Assembly: GCF_003987645.1 (NCBI RefSeq)
Contig: NZ_NGKA01000001.1
Location: 62,001-126,000, forward strand
Direction of reading: 5' to 3'
From: Vagococcus elongatus
Lineage (GTDB): Bacteria; Bacillota; Bacilli; Lactobacillales; Vagococcaceae
Length of the DNA stretch: 64,000 bases
Shown here: positions 11,124-21,071 of the stretch, piece after piece
Position numbering within the stretch: position 1 is the first letter of the stretch
Layout: every line of letters begins with the position of its first letter
Position numbers and translations under genes: made by a program
The notes under the pieces: generated by a model
Seen by the model: the letters and a program-made list of their open reading frames with translations, nothing else
Databases searched by the model: none
What the model was told of the DNA's origin: nothing

Positions 11124-11187
11124 CGAAGGATTTATTTTTGAACAGGTGAGCATGTCAGTTAACGATAAAGAGAGGAGTTAAATTCAG

Positions 11188-11853
11188 GTGATTGTAGTCG
11201 GAGGTATGATTGGACTTGGGAAAACGAGTGTGGCAAAAATACTAGGAGATTATTTTGACTCAGAAGTTTTTTATGAGGATGTCAATGATAACGAGATTCT
11301 GCCTTTATTTTATACCGCCAGTGACAAAGAATTGGAATCCAAAAGGTATCCTTTTTTGCTGCAATTAGATTTTTTGCAGCGGCGTTTTAAAGATATTAAA
11401 CGAGCAACAACTGATAGATACAGCATTTTAGACCGCTCGATTTATGAAGACTGGTACTTTGCAAAAGTGAATATGGATTTAGGTAAAATTTCTGATATTG
11501 AATTTACCATTTATGAAAAGCTTTTGAAAAATATGATGGAAGAACTAGATGAATTGCCGAAAAAAGCGCCTGACTTAATGATATATTTACAAGGTTCTTT
11601 CGAAACCGTCATGGCAAGAATAGAAGAACGGGGCAGAGACTTCGAACAGGACGAAAGCTTGACTGATTATTATTATGCTTTGTGGCAAGGCTATGATGAT
11701 TGGGTGATGAACTGTTACGACGCATCAGAGGTCTTGGTAGTGGATATGGATACAACAGATGTGGTAAATCGTTTGGAAGACCGGGAACTTTTTTTAACTC
11801 AAGTAGATAAAAAAATGACTGAAATAAATGATACTGACATAGGAAAATTTTAA
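11188..11853 (+). CDS. Deoxynucleoside kinase
   Basis: Salvage kinase that phosphorylates deoxyadenosine, deoxyguanosine or deoxycytidine with ATP in the cytoplasm. The start is GTG at 11188 with GAGGAG at 11172. The P-loop GGMIGLGKTSV opens the protein (residues 4-14), the LDRSIYEDWYF motif corresponds to the family (E/D)RS segment, and RGRDFEQ is the lid. The 221 residues are normal. Base specificity cannot be told. A terminator follows at once. Confidence 0.9.
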   Translation: MIVVGGMIGLGKTSVAKILGDYFDSEVFYEDVNDNEILPLFYTASDKELESKRYPFLLQLDFLQRRFKDIKRATTDRYSILDRSIYEDWYFAKVNMDLGKISDIEFTIYEKLLKNMMEELDELPKKAPDLMIYLQGSFETVMARIEERGRDFEQDESLTDYYYALWQGYDDWVMNCYDASEVLVVDMDTTDVVNRLEDRELFLTQVDKKMTEINDTDIGKF

Positions 11854-11860
11854 TGACTTG

Positions 11861-11887
11861 GAACAGGCGTATTGCTTGTTCTTTTTT
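11861..11887 (+). terminator. Intrinsic terminator after the deoxynucleoside kinase
   Basis: GAACAGGC and GCTTGTTC form an 8-bp stem with one G-U pair around GTATT, followed by six T. Confidence 0.85.
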
Positions 11888-12235
11888 AATCTTAGATTGC
11901 AAAAATCAAGTTAGAAAAAAACTTTTATGGCCAGACATCTTTTAATTTTCTGATGATGAATTGGTCAGACGTCTGATGGTCTTGATTTTATCGCATCAAA
12001 CAAACATCTCTCAACGCTTATACGCATTGAGAGATGGCAGATTCAATCTATAATGTGTCTACTGAATTAATGCCAGCCCGTTGAACTTTTACAAGAACAT
12101 TATTATCGGAATTAAATTTCGATTCAACTTCTCTTTTTTCAAAAACATCAGGGCTGGGTAATGGTCAAATCAGATAACATGTGATTTAATGCTCATACTT
12201 AATCCTTTATTTTAATTATTTTTGCCACAGTTTGC
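11888..12235. other. Gene-free convergent region with inverted repeats
   Basis: No plausible gene is seen in these 350 bases between two converging genes. It holds a perfect 10-bp inverted repeat (CATCTCTCAA at 12005, TTGAGAGATG at 12027). It also holds a nested fold at 12073-12157: CCAGCCC/GGGCTGG outside, GTTGAA/TTCAAC inside, then an ATCGGAA/TTTCGAT hairpin. It could be a structured RNA or the remnant of a mobile element. Confidence 0.4.
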
Positions 12236-13267
12236 TTACTGGGCGGAGGTAGTCTTTTTTGGCGGATATTTTGTTTTTGACCCTTTATCGTAGACAGAAA
12301 AACGTCCTTTGTCAGATGGAATTGTTGGAGCACTGGAGCTCCACGGCCATCCACCAAACTGATTTTTCCGGAAATCTTCATAAGCTTGAACGACTTCAGC
12401 TTTGGTATTCATCACAAATGGCCCATAAGCATAAATTTCTTCCTTGATTTCTTTTCCTATGAACACCATAAATTCAGAATCTTCCTCTGCGGTAAAGGTG
12501 ATTTCGCTGTCAGAAGTATAAACTAGCAGAGAATTCCTATCCACAAGGTAATCATCGACTTTAAATTTACCATCACCAACGTAAAATTGAACTTTTACAT
12601 CGTTAGGGTATGACGGGATAACGAACCGTTCACCTTTTTCCAGCTTGCCATCCCAGACATTGATGTGGTTTTCTTCTTCGTATCCGTATGAATTTTCTAC
12701 AGGTCTTTCAGCCTGAACACCGTTGTAACTTCCTACCAGCACTTTCAAGAAATTTTTATCTGGATTTTTATCGGCTAACTTTATAACAGGAATATTTTCG
12801 TGCCAATACATTTTATACGAAGGTGGTACCATCTTTTTATGAGCAGGCAAATTCAGCCAAATTTGAACGATTTCAAAAGGATTGTTTTTTTCTGTCTCAA
12901 TCAGGGGAAACATTTCTGCATGCTGAAGTCCCCGTCCTGAAATCATCCACTGAATGTCACCATTTCCGTAACGTCCGTAGTTGCCGTGTGAATCAAAATG
13001 ATCAATGATTCCATTTTTCGCATAAGTAATTGTTTCAAAGCCACGATGGGGGTGAGCAGGAAAGCCAGGAACATATTCTCCGTGATACATATTCCAGCCA
13101 CGTCCAGAGGTAAAATCATTGCCTTTTTGCCAATCTCTAGGAAACTCGACTGGGGCCATCTCACCATTTCCTTCAGGATAGTCATCTACGTGCCTTGCAA
13201 TTAATATATATGGATTTTGAACTGGGATTCTAGCAGAATTAACTGGATATACTTTACCATTTAACAT
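12236..13267 (-). CDS. Pirin family protein
   Basis: Cupin-fold protein of 343 residues with the pirin signature PAHPHRGFETITY (near residue 71), which supplies metal-binding histidines, and the later GRGLQHAEMF with a further His. The N-terminal pirin domain (about 10-130) is followed by a C-terminal cupin half (about 190-280). Bacterial pirins are metal-dependent quercetin dioxygenases or regulators of metabolism; the substrate here is unknown. The gene stands alone with AGAAGG before its ATG. It is somewhat longer than the classic pirins of 230-300 residues. Confidence 0.9.
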   Translation of the reverse strand: MLNGKVYPVNSARIPVQNPYILIARHVDDYPEGNGEMAPVEFPRDWQKGNDFTSGRGWNMYHGEYVPGFPAHPHRGFETITYAKNGIIDHFDSHGNYGRYGNGDIQWMISGRGLQHAEMFPLIETEKNNPFEIVQIWLNLPAHKKMVPPSYKMYWHENIPVIKLADKNPDKNFLKVLVGSYNGVQAERPVENSYGYEEENHINVWDGKLEKGERFVIPSYPNDVKVQFYVGDGKFKVDDYLVDRNSLLVYTSDSEITFTAEEDSEFMVFIGKEIKEEIYAYGPFVMNTKAEVVQAYEDFRKNQFGGWPWSSSAPTIPSDKGRFSVYDKGSKTKYPPKKTTSAQ

Positions 13268-13399
13268 TTTACAACCTTCTTTCTTGATGAGTTCCAGCTT
13301 ACAATTAGTAAGTTATAATTTTATTATATCTTTTTATCAGCTTTATTCAATCAACTTGCTCTGAAAAAAATGAAGCATTAGAAAATGACAGTTTAAAAT

Positions 13400-13429
13400 A
13401 AAAAATCGGAGCAGATTTCTCTACTCCGA
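13400..13429 (-). terminator. Intrinsic terminator of cls
   Basis: On the minus strand TCGGAG-T-AGA pairs across GAAA with TCT-G-CTCCGA, followed by TTTTTTATTTT. It lies 36 bases past the stop codon. Confidence 0.9.
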
Positions 13430-13465
13430 ACATAGTTTAGCTTTTGAGGTGTACGACAGCTTTAT

Positions 13466-14998
13466 TTACATCAATGGTGCAAGCATGTTGAGAACAGCTC
13501 GTGCTAAATGCCGCCACCATCCGACGCTTTGTGTGTCTTCAAGAGTGATTTCTTTGCAAACTTTTTGCACGTCAAGAAAGTCATCAAGAACTTGCTGAAC
13601 AGATTCTGTCTTATACATCCAGACACCACATTCTAAATGCAGATACAGACTACGGTAATCCAAATTAATGGTTCCGACAACTGCGTAGAGATCATCTACG
13701 ACAAAGGTTTTAGAATGAATGAATCCCGGCGTGTATTCGAAAATACGAACCCCAGCTTCCACTAGCTGATCGTAGTTGGAACGTGTGACAGAGTGAACAT
13801 ACCATTTGTCAGGAATATAGGGAGTCTGAATTCGGACATCTACATTGGCTTTGGCAGCAGCACATAAAGCTTCCATCAATGTATTATCAATCACCAGATA
13901 GGGCGTCGTAATATAAATGTAGTGTTTGGCCCGGTTGATAAGATTAAGATAGACCGTATTGCTGACGGATTCCTCGTCAAAAGGGGTGTCGGAAAACGGT
14001 TGATAAAAACCTAAAGCATCTTTGACTTCATATTTTTTTTCAGGGTAATAATAGGTAAAATCTTTTTCTTCCCCTCGGACAAAATCCCAAAGAGATAAAA
14101 ACATTAAGGTGAATCCCCAAGCTACATCACCATACATCACGATGGCGGTGTCTTTCCAGTGTCCGAAACGTTCCACTTCATTAATGTATTCATCTGCCAG
14201 ATTTGCTCCCCCTGTAAATGCCACATTGCCGTCAATTACGGTTATCTTTCGGTGATTACGGTTATTAAAAATAGACGAGAGAACAGGGACTAAAGGATTG
14301 AAAATACAAGTTTTGATACCTTTTTTTTCTAATTCTTTATCGTAGCCTTGGGGCAGTTTAAACAGACAGCCAAAATCATCATACATGAAACGCACATCAA
14401 CACCGGCTGCGGCTTTTTCTTCCAAGATTTCTAATATCTCGCGCCACATTCTTCCTTCTTCAATGATAAAATATTCCATAAAAATATATTTTTCAGCTTT
14501 CCGAAGTTCTTTTTTCATTTCTTCAAACATATCCTCACCCAAAGGAAGATATTTACTGGAACTATTTTGCACCAAGGGGAGAATGCCGAAATTTTTTAAG
14601 TAGGTAGATTGTATTTTCGCATCATCGTCCTTAAATTCTTTATCGATGTCAATCGTAGGAATGGTTTTTTTGATGGCTTTGATTTCTTTTTCTTCGATAC
14701 GTGCCATCTTTGTTTTGAAGCTCCGTCTAACATATAGATGACCGAAAATCATATAGATAAAAACCCCAAAATATGGCAGCAGCATCACAGGTACCAGCCA
14801 TGCAATTTTATAAGCAGGATTTTTTCTGCTGTTGATGATATCCAGCACAGCAGCGATAGAAATTAAAACATAGATAGCATAAAAATAAACAAAATATTCT
14901 TGGAATCTCATGACAACAGCAAAAAGTGCAATTAATTGTAAAAGAAGCAAAAGCACAACTATGACAATTCGATTAGTTGCTAATTTTAACAGCTTCAT
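13466..14998 (-). CDS. cls: Cardiolipin synthase
   Basis: Membrane enzyme that condenses two phosphatidylglycerol molecules into cardiolipin and glycerol. The 510 residues have two N-terminal membrane helices (about 10-60, PLDNc-type leader) and two phospholipase D motifs: HRKITVIDG (near residue 246) and HSKTFVVDD (near 425). Both HxKxxxxD sets are intact, so it should be active. The gene is monocistronic, reads away from pflB, and has its own terminator. Confidence 0.95.
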   Translation of the reverse strand: MKLLKLATNRIVIVVLLLLLQLIALFAVVMRFQEYFVYFYAIYVLISIAAVLDIINSRKNPAYKIAWLVPVMLLPYFGVFIYMIFGHLYVRRSFKTKMARIEEKEIKAIKKTIPTIDIDKEFKDDDAKIQSTYLKNFGILPLVQNSSSKYLPLGEDMFEEMKKELRKAEKYIFMEYFIIEEGRMWREILEILEEKAAAGVDVRFMYDDFGCLFKLPQGYDKELEKKGIKTCIFNPLVPVLSSIFNNRNHRKITVIDGNVAFTGGANLADEYINEVERFGHWKDTAIVMYGDVAWGFTLMFLSLWDFVRGEEKDFTYYYPEKKYEVKDALGFYQPFSDTPFDEESVSNTVYLNLINRAKHYIYITTPYLVIDNTLMEALCAAAKANVDVRIQTPYIPDKWYVHSVTRSNYDQLVEAGVRIFEYTPGFIHSKTFVVDDLYAVVGTINLDYRSLYLHLECGVWMYKTESVQQVLDDFLDVQKVCKEITLEDTQSVGWWRHLARAVLNMLAPLM

Positions 14999-15292
14999 TA
15001 TTCTTCCCCTTTCACCACCCGAATGATTGTTAATTATACAATAAAGCGGGCTGAAATGTTACCGGTAATTGGGATTTCTAATTTTAACTTAAATTAGGTA
15101 CGTATAAAAGTATAACAACTATAACAATAATTTCATCTGTTTTATAACAGAATTAGTTCTTTAATTAAAGTTTTCATTTGAATATTCTAATTTCTTTTGA
15201 ATGTTAATATGCTTTAAAACCTTTATATATAGGCTTTTCTTTGGTTTTCATAAAGTGTTGAAAAATATTTTATCTTTTTTTGAGCAAAAGTA
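14999..15292. other. AT-rich divergent intergenic region between cls and pflB
   Basis: About 290 AT-rich bases without a credible gene. The only distinctive site is a 10-bp palindrome TTACCGGTAA (15059-15068). The surrounding 14 bases match the cre consensus at about 11 positions, so CcpA binding is possible but unproven. Confidence 0.35.
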
Positions 15293-15320
15293 TTGTGATT
15301 TTTTTATCTTGTGTTATACT
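15293..15320 (+). promoter_or_regulatory. pflB promoter
   Basis: TTGTGA (15293-15298) and TATACT (15315-15320) are 16 bases apart. TTGTGA is also half of a Rex (redox repressor) site, but no matching second half follows. Confidence 0.65.
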
Positions 15321-15335
15321 TTGTTTATAAAGCTG

Positions 15336-15352
15336 TTGCAATTCAATTGCAA
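15336..15352. promoter_or_regulatory. Perfect 17-base palindrome in the pflB leader
   Basis: TTGCAATT-C-AATTGCAA lies between the pflB -10 and its ribosome site (AAAGGAGG at about 15358). Its place just after the predicted transcription start suits an operator for an unidentified regulator, or a short leader hairpin. Confidence 0.5.
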
Positions 15353-15375
15353 AGACTTAAAGGAGGACCAATTTA

Positions 15376-17622
15376 ATGGGATACTGGGATGGATTTAAAG
15401 GCGGCAAATGGGAAAATACCATTAATGTAAGAGATTTTATTCAAAACAACTACACAGAATATCGTGGTGATGACAGTTTCTTGGAACCAATTGCACCAAG
15501 TACTGATAAACTATGGACAAAGCTGCAAGAATTATTTGAGGTTCAACATGAACAAAACGGCGTTTATGACATGGATAATAATATTCCTGCAACAATCACA
15601 TCACATGCGCCAGGTTACTTAATTAAAGAAGAAGAAACAATTGTTGGTTTACAAACGGATGTTCCATTGAAACAAGCATTTATGCCTTTTGGCGGTATCA
15701 ATATGGCAAATAACGCTTTGCGTTCAAATGGCTATGAAGTCGATGAAGAGATGAATCATGTCTTTACTGACTGGAGAAAAACTCACAACCAAGGTGTTTT
15801 TGATGCTTATACGCCTGAGATGAGAGCTGCTCGTAAAAATAAAATCATCACTGGCTTACCTGATGCTTATGGACGTGGCCGGATCATCGGAGATTACCGT
15901 CGATTAGCTTTATATGGTATCGACCGTTTGATCGAAGAAAAGAGAAAAGATTTAAGTACTGCCGGCGGACATCAAATGACTGAAGATGTGATTCGCTTGA
16001 GAGAAGAAATTTCAGAGCAGATTCGTGCTCTTGGTCAAATTAAAGAAATGGGCGCCTCTTACGGTTTTGATCTATCTGTTCCAGCATCAAACTCAAGAGA
16101 AGCTATCCAATGGTTATACTTTGGATACTTGGCTGCTATCAAATCTCAAAATGGGGCAGCAATGTCTATCGGACGTATTTCTGCTTTCTTAGATATCTAT
16201 ATTCAACGTGACCTTGACAATGGCATCATCACTGAGCTTGAAGCACAAGAAATGATTGACCATTTGATCATGAAATTGCGTATGGTTAAATTTGCACGGA
16301 CACCAGAATACAATCAACTATTCTCTGGTTATCCAATTTGGGCAACATTGTCCATCGCTGGTATGGGAATGGATGGTCGTTCATTAGTTACTAAGAGTGA
16401 TTTCCGAATCTTGCATACTTTAACTAACATGGGACCTTCTCCTGAACCAAACTTGACAGTCTTATATTCTTCAAAATTACCACAAGGTTTCAGAACATTC
16501 TCAGCGAAAATTGCCAAAGAAAGTTCATCTATTCAATTTGAAAATGATGACCTGTTGAGAGAAAACTGGAAATCTGACGATGCGGCTATCGCTTGCTGTG
16601 TGTCAGCGACAGTCATGGGAGAAGACATGCAGTTCTTCGGAGCTCGTGCAAACTTGGCTAAAGCAGTTCTATATGCTATCAACGGCGGTGTTGATGAAAA
16701 AACAAAAGCACAAGTTGGACCTAGATTCCGTCCAATGGTTGGAGAAGCACTAGATTTTGATGAGTTTATGGATAAATTCAAAGACATCATGGACTGGTTG
16801 GCAGAATTGTATGTTAATACTTTAAACGTCATCCACTACATGCATGACAAATATGCTTACGAAGCACCACAGTTGGCATTTATGAATACTGATTTGAGAC
16901 GTACATTTGCTACAGGGATTGCTGGTATTTCCCACGCTGCTGACAGTGTGATGGCAATCAAACATGGTAATGTAAAAGTTATTCGTGACGAAGACGGATT
17001 GGCTGTTGACTATGTTCCTCAAAATGAGTTTCCAACTTACGGAAACGACAGCGAGGAAGCTGATGCAATGGCAAACTGGATCCTTGAATACTTCATGGGT
17101 CAAATCAAACGTCAACATACTTATAGAGATGCAACACCAACAACATCATTGTTGACAATCACTTCTAACGTGGTTTACGGTAAAGCAACAGGTAACACGC
17201 CAGACGGACGTCGTGCTGGAAAACCTTTAGCACCAGGAGCTAACCCAAGTTATCAAGACGGTAAATTCTTAGGTGAGAAGAATGGTTTACTTGCTTCTCT
17301 TAACTCTACTGCTAGACTTGAGTACACATGTGCACTAGATGGTATCTCAAATACTCAAACTATCAATCCAAACGGTTTGGGTAAAGATGAAGACATGAGA
17401 ACTGACAACTTGCGTAATGTGTTGGATGGTTACTTTGACAAAGGCGGTTACCATATCAATGTGAACGTCTTTACTAATGAACTATTATTAGATGCACAAG
17501 CACACCCTGAGAAGTATCCTAACTTAACCATTCGTGTTTCTGGTTACGCGGTCAAATTCCGTGACTTGACACCGGAACAACAAGCAGATGTTATTTCAAG
17601 AACTTCACATGACAGACTTTAA
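15376..17622 (+). CDS. pflB: Formate acetyltransferase (pyruvate formate-lyase)
   Basis: Glycyl-radical enzyme that converts pyruvate and CoA to acetyl-CoA and formate under anaerobic conditions. The 748 residues are full length. The catalytic cysteine pair is Cys407-Cys408 (in IACCVSAT) and the radical-bearing residue is Gly723 in RVSGYA near the C-terminus. AAAGGAGG precedes the ATG. The activating enzyme gene pflA follows, 125 bases on, beyond a modest hairpin that may reduce read-through. Fermentative growth with mixed-acid products is implied. Confidence 0.98.
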   Translation: MGYWDGFKGGKWENTINVRDFIQNNYTEYRGDDSFLEPIAPSTDKLWTKLQELFEVQHEQNGVYDMDNNIPATITSHAPGYLIKEEETIVGLQTDVPLKQAFMPFGGINMANNALRSNGYEVDEEMNHVFTDWRKTHNQGVFDAYTPEMRAARKNKIITGLPDAYGRGRIIGDYRRLALYGIDRLIEEKRKDLSTAGGHQMTEDVIRLREEISEQIRALGQIKEMGASYGFDLSVPASNSREAIQWLYFGYLAAIKSQNGAAMSIGRISAFLDIYIQRDLDNGIITELEAQEMIDHLIMKLRMVKFARTPEYNQLFSGYPIWATLSIAGMGMDGRSLVTKSDFRILHTLTNMGPSPEPNLTVLYSSKLPQGFRTFSAKIAKESSSIQFENDDLLRENWKSDDAAIACCVSATVMGEDMQFFGARANLAKAVLYAINGGVDEKTKAQVGPRFRPMVGEALDFDEFMDKFKDIMDWLAELYVNTLNVIHYMHDKYAYEAPQLAFMNTDLRRTFATGIAGISHAADSVMAIKHGNVKVIRDEDGLAVDYVPQNEFPTYGNDSEEADAMANWILEYFMGQIKRQHTYRDATPTTSLLTITSNVVYGKATGNTPDGRRAGKPLAPGANPSYQDGKFLGEKNGLLASLNSTARLEYTCALDGISNTQTINPNGLGKDEDMRTDNLRNVLDGYFDKGGYHINVNVFTNELLLDAQAHPEKYPNLTIRVSGYAVKFRDLTPEQQADVISRTSHDRL

Positions 17623-17632
17623 TTATTAGTTG

Positions 17633-17669
17633 AATGCTGAGATGAGTGCCCCTTGTCTCAGTATTCTTT
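17633..17669 (+). terminator. Weak hairpin between pflB and pflA
   Basis: AATGCTGAGA and TCTCAGTATT pair over 10 positions (one G-U), followed only by CTTTAT. The poor T-run suggests partial termination or transcript stabilisation, giving more pflB than pflA message. Confidence 0.6.
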
Positions 17670-17747
17670 ATAAGCTAGGATTATTTCATCTGTTGGGTTT
17701 TGTGCTAGTCTTTAAAAAAGATTGGAACGATTAGAAAAGGGGAATAA

Positions 17748-18533
17748 ATGATGAATCAATCAGTAATGGGAAGAATTCATTCTACCGAAAATTTTGGAAC
17801 AGTGGACGGGCCTGGCGTTCGTTTTGTTGTTTTTACCCAAGGGTGCCAAATGCGTTGTCAATTTTGCCATAATCCTGACACATGGGATTTGAAGGCTGGC
17901 AAGCTAGTCACTGCAGATGAAATTATTGAAGAAGCTTTAAAATTCAAAAGCTACTGGGGCAAAGATGGCGGGATCACAGTCAGCGGAGGAGAACCTTTGT
18001 TGCAACTTGATTTTATTTTAGACTTGTTCAAGAAAGCCAAAAGAGAAGGGATTCATACCACTATCGATACTTGTGGGAAACCATTCACAAGACGTGAATC
18101 ATTTTTCAACAAATTCCAAGAAGTACTTGAATATACGGATTTGATTTTGTTTGATATCAAACATATCGATCCCACAGGTCATCGTGAATTAACACAACAT
18201 ACAAATGAAAATATCCTTGAGATGGCAAAATATTTATCAGATATCGGTCAACCAGTTTGGATTCGTCACGTTTTGGTTCCAGAAAGAACGGACTACGATC
18301 ATTATCTTGTCCGTTTGGACGAATTTATTAAAACATTGAATAATGTGGAAAAAGTTGAAGTATTACCTTACCACCGCATGGGAATTTTCAAATGGAAAGA
18401 ACTGGGCATTGACTATCCTTTGGAAGGTATTGATCCGCCAACCCAGGAACGAGTTGAAAATGCAAAGAAATTACTGCATGTGGATGATTATCAAGGATAT
18501 AAAGAAAAGAATAAGCAAGAAAAAACCGCTTAA
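17748..18533 (+). CDS. pflA: Pyruvate formate-lyase activating enzyme (radical SAM)
   Basis: Radical SAM enzyme that installs the glycyl radical in PflB. The [4Fe-4S] cluster motif CxxxCxxC is Cys33, Cys37 and Cys40 in GCQMRCQFCH, and SGGEPLLQ is the SAM-binding GGE motif. The 261 residues match the family. Two adjacent ATGs (17748, 17751) follow AAAAGGGG; either may be used. It sits directly behind its substrate gene. Confidence 0.97.
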   Translation: MMNQSVMGRIHSTENFGTVDGPGVRFVVFTQGCQMRCQFCHNPDTWDLKAGKLVTADEIIEEALKFKSYWGKDGGITVSGGEPLLQLDFILDLFKKAKREGIHTTIDTCGKPFTRRESFFNKFQEVLEYTDLILFDIKHIDPTGHRELTQHTNENILEMAKYLSDIGQPVWIRHVLVPERTDYDHYLVRLDEFIKTLNNVEKVEVLPYHRMGIFKWKELGIDYPLEGIDPPTQERVENAKKLLHVDDYQGYKEKNKQEKTA

Positions 18534-18543
18534 CATAGATAAT

Positions 18544-18569
18544 GCTTTGACTAACAATTAGTCGAAGGC
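18544..18569 (+). terminator. First of two tandem hairpins after pflA
   Basis: TTTGACTAA pairs with TTAGTCGAA around CAA, directly after the pflA stop, but without a T-run of its own. Confidence 0.4.
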
Positions 18570-18582
18570 TTTAAAGACATTT

Positions 18583-18631
18583 AAAACTGTATGAATCACT
18601 GTGTAGATACATTGATTTGTGCAGTTTTTTT
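18583..18631 (+). terminator. Intrinsic terminator after pflA
   Basis: AAACTGTATGAATCA pairs with TGATTTGTGCAGTTT along 15 positions (three G-U) and is followed by a run of seven T. Confidence 0.88.
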
Positions 18632-18731
18632 GTGTTGACAGGCTATTTATTTTTTTTAAAGCTGCTGGATACGTTTACTTTCAACGTGGATTATTTATAA
18701 TAAGATAGTATTTCTATCCTTCTTTTTTGTG

Positions 18732-18740
18732 TGTTATAAT
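18732..18740 (+). promoter_or_regulatory. Extended -10 promoter of ppaC
   Basis: TGTTATAAT, a perfect -10 with the upstream TG, and no good -35. The ATG follows about 30 bases after the expected start, behind TTGGAGGG. Confidence 0.6.
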
Positions 18741-18776
18741 TTAATAGACTTTGAAATATTATTTGGAGGGAATTAA

Positions 18777-19700
18777 ATGTCAAAAATACTAGTTTTCGGT
18801 CATCAAAATCCTGATACGGATACGATCGCTTCAGCAATTTCATTTGCTTATCTGCAAAATCAACTAGGCGTAGAAGCAGAGGCTGTTGCTCTGGGGGAAA
18901 TGAATGAAGAAACTGCATTTGCTTTAAAAGAATTTGGAGTAGCTCCTCTAAGAATTATCAAAACTGCAAAAAATGAAACTGATCATGTGATGCTGGTGGA
19001 TCACAATGAAGCACAGCAAAGTGTTGCTGATATCAAGGAAGTGGAAGTGCTGTCGGTAGTGGACCATCACCGAATCGCTAACTTTGAAACTGCTAATCCG
19101 CTCTATTACCGAGCTGAACCAGTTGGCTGTACTAATACGATTATTTATAAACTATTTAAAGAACACAATATCGAAATACCTAAAAAGATTGCAGGCTTGA
19201 TGCTTTCTGCCATTATTTCTGACACTTTATTATTTAAATCACCTACTTCTACTGAAGAAGATAAGAAGGTAGCAGAAATATTAGCTGAGATCGCTGAAAT
19301 CGATATGGAAACGTATGGTTTAGAGATGCTGAAAGCAGGGACGAATCTGTCGACTAAAACAGAAAAAGAACTGCTGGATATGGATGCTAAAAGTTTTAAC
19401 ATGGGCGAAAAAGTAGTTCGAATCGGTCAGGTCAATACGGTTGATGTAGACGAAGTCTTGTTGCGTCAGTCTGCGTTGGAAGAAGCAATGGGAGAACAAA
19501 ACAAAGAAAATAACTATGATTTGTTTGTCTTGATCATTACTGATATCTTAAGCAGTAATTCAGTGGCATTAGTCGCTGGAGAGCCTAAAGAAAAGGTAGA
19601 ACAGGCATTTAGTGTGACACTTGAAAATAATACCGCATTGCTGCCGGGGGTTGTTTCTCGTAAGAAACAAGTGGTGCCGCCTTTAACGGATGCCTTTTAA
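18777..19700 (+). CDS. ppaC: Manganese-dependent inorganic pyrophosphatase
   Basis: Family II pyrophosphatase that hydrolyses pyrophosphate to two phosphates. The 307 residues hold the DHH-fold metal ligands: GHQNPDTD (residues 8-15), VDHNEA, and VVDHH (near residue 97), followed by the C-terminal DHHA2 domain with the substrate-binding [10 protein letters not shown] near the end. Soluble, monocistronic, with its own promoter and terminator. Confidence 0.97.
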   Translation: MSKILVFGHQNPDTDTIASAISFAYLQNQLGVEAEAVALGEMNEETAFALKEFGVAPLRIIKTAKNETDHVMLVDHNEAQQSVADIKEVEVLSVVDHHRIANFETANPLYYRAEPVGCTNTIIYKLFKEHNIEIPKKIAGLMLSAIISDTLLFKSPTSTEEDKKVAEILAEIAEIDMETYGLEMLKAGTNLSTKTEKELLDMDAKSFNMGEKVVRIGQVNTVDVDEVLLRQSALEEAMGEQNKENNYDLFVLIITDILSSNSVALVAGEPKEKVEQAFSVTLENNTALLPGVVSRKKQVVPPLTDAF

Positions 19701-19709
19701 TTTAAAATT

Positions 19710-19742
19710 AAAGCTTGAGAGTCATAACTTTCAAGCTTTTTA
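19710..19742 (+). terminator. Intrinsic terminator of ppaC
   Basis: AAAGCTTGA pairs with TCAAGCTTT (loop of about 13 bases) and is followed by TT. Confidence 0.75.
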
Positions 19743-19791
19743 TGTTAGGTATTTTTATTAATCAGATGAGATGGAAAAAGGAGAGTTAAAC

Positions 19792-20751
19792 ATGAGTCAA
19801 GCATTAAATTGGGGAATCATAGGCTTAGGGGAGATTGCCGCAGCTTTTGCAGAAAATTTAAAGGAAAACGGAAAAAATATTTATGGCGTTGCCGCACGAG
19901 ACGAGGACAGAGCCGTAAAATTTGCAGAAAAACATGGGATAAAGCAAGCCTATTCTTCCTATGATGGGTTGCTGTCAGATCAGGCTATCGACATCGTTTA
20001 TATTGCTTCCATTAACAGTCAGCATTTTCAGTTAATCAAACAAAGTCTGGAAAATGGCAAACATGTTTTGTGTGAAAAAGCAATCTGGCATGATTATGGA
20101 GAATTGTTGGAACTAGAGAAACTGGCAAAAGAAAGAAAGCTGATTTTGGCAGAAGCAATGACTATTTATCACATGCCTTTGATGGAGAAATTAAAAACCT
20201 TAATAGCCGAAGGAGCCATCGGAAAGCTTCAATCTGTACAAGCAGATTTTGGAAGTTTAAAGGAAGACGATCCAACCAACCGATTTTTTTCAAAAGAAAA
20301 AGGCGGCGGAGCCATGCTGGATATTGGCATCTACGCACTGTCATTTTTGAGCTTCTTTATTGAAGGAAAAGCAGCAGAAATTCAGGAAGTACAAATTCCC
20401 TACTCTAAGACAGGGGTGGATGAACGCTGGAATATCGGTATGGTGACGGACAAAGATATCCTTGCAACGGCCACATTGAGTTTTCGTTCCAAGCTTCCTA
20501 AACGTGCGTTGATTGCTGGAGACGAAGGCTATATCGAAATCTACGAATACCCTCGTGCCGATAAAGCTGTCTTAGTCAAACCGGATGGCAGCAAAGAGAC
20601 TATCGCGGCAGGGGAAAGTCGGAATGCCTTATATTATGAAGCTAGCCACATGGAAGAGGCTATCGCAAAGCAAGATAGCGGTTTAGTCTATTTTGAGTTA
20701 ACGAAGCAAACGATTTTCTGGATAGACGGCTTGTTAAGTCGTCACTTTTAG
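19792..20751 (+). CDS. Gfo/Idh/MocA family oxidoreductase
   Basis: NAD(P)-dependent dehydrogenase of unknown substrate, usually a sugar, inositol or related polyol. I start at the ATG at 19792 because AAAAAGGAG lies just upstream; the earlier ATG at 19771 would include it. The 319 residues open with the Rossmann loop GLGEIAAAFAENL. The usual catalytic EKP is replaced by EKA (CEKAIW, near residue 93), and GGGAMLDIGIYALSF is the second conserved block. It is transcribed alone, so context gives no substrate. Confidence 0.88.
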   Translation: MSQALNWGIIGLGEIAAAFAENLKENGKNIYGVAARDEDRAVKFAEKHGIKQAYSSYDGLLSDQAIDIVYIASINSQHFQLIKQSLENGKHVLCEKAIWHDYGELLELEKLAKERKLILAEAMTIYHMPLMEKLKTLIAEGAIGKLQSVQADFGSLKEDDPTNRFFSKEKGGGAMLDIGIYALSFLSFFIEGKAAEIQEVQIPYSKTGVDERWNIGMVTDKDILATATLSFRSKLPKRALIAGDEGYIEIYEYPRADKAVLVKPDGSKETIAAGESRNALYYEASHMEEAIAKQDSGLVYFELTKQTIFWIDGLLSRHF

Positions 20752-20788
20752 CAGGCCATTTGCCTGTTGAGCCGTTCAGATTATTTTT

Positions 20789-20857
20789 AAGAAAGATTTT
20801 TTCATCTGAGGTTGACTGGAAACAAAACAGATGAATCAATCTTTCTTTCTTTTTATT
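20789..20857 (+). terminator. Long terminator hairpin after the oxidoreductase
   Basis: AAGAAAGATT (20789) and AATCTTTCTT (20838) enclose a second stem CATCTG/CAGATG. T-rich sequence follows. A smaller CAGGC/GCCTG hairpin lies directly before it (about 20752-20769). Confidence 0.7.
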
Positions 20858-20916
20858 TTTTAGTGACAGCAATCACTCCAATATTTATTGGCTAAAAAGT
20901 CTCAATCAACGAAGAT

Positions 20917-20947
20917 AACCCTTTATCATCAGAAAGGGTTTTTTTTA
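20917..20947 (+). terminator. Second intrinsic terminator before dinG
   Basis: AACCCTTT pairs with AAAGGGTT around ATCATCAG and runs into seven T. With the preceding hairpins, most of the 320-base gap is terminators. Confidence 0.88.
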
Positions 20948-21071
20948 GTTGTGACAAACAAGAAATGATTTAATTTCCACTTTTATGTAAAAAAAGCTGA
21001 GAACTTCTACTGTTCAAAATAAAATAAGGTATAATAAGAACTATTGAAAACAAAAGGAGGGGACTGTTTAA

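Noticed and set aside
15201..15398. 65-codon frame before pflB
   Set aside because: AT-rich, Phe/Leu/Lys-biased, covers the pflB promoter and has no ribosome site.
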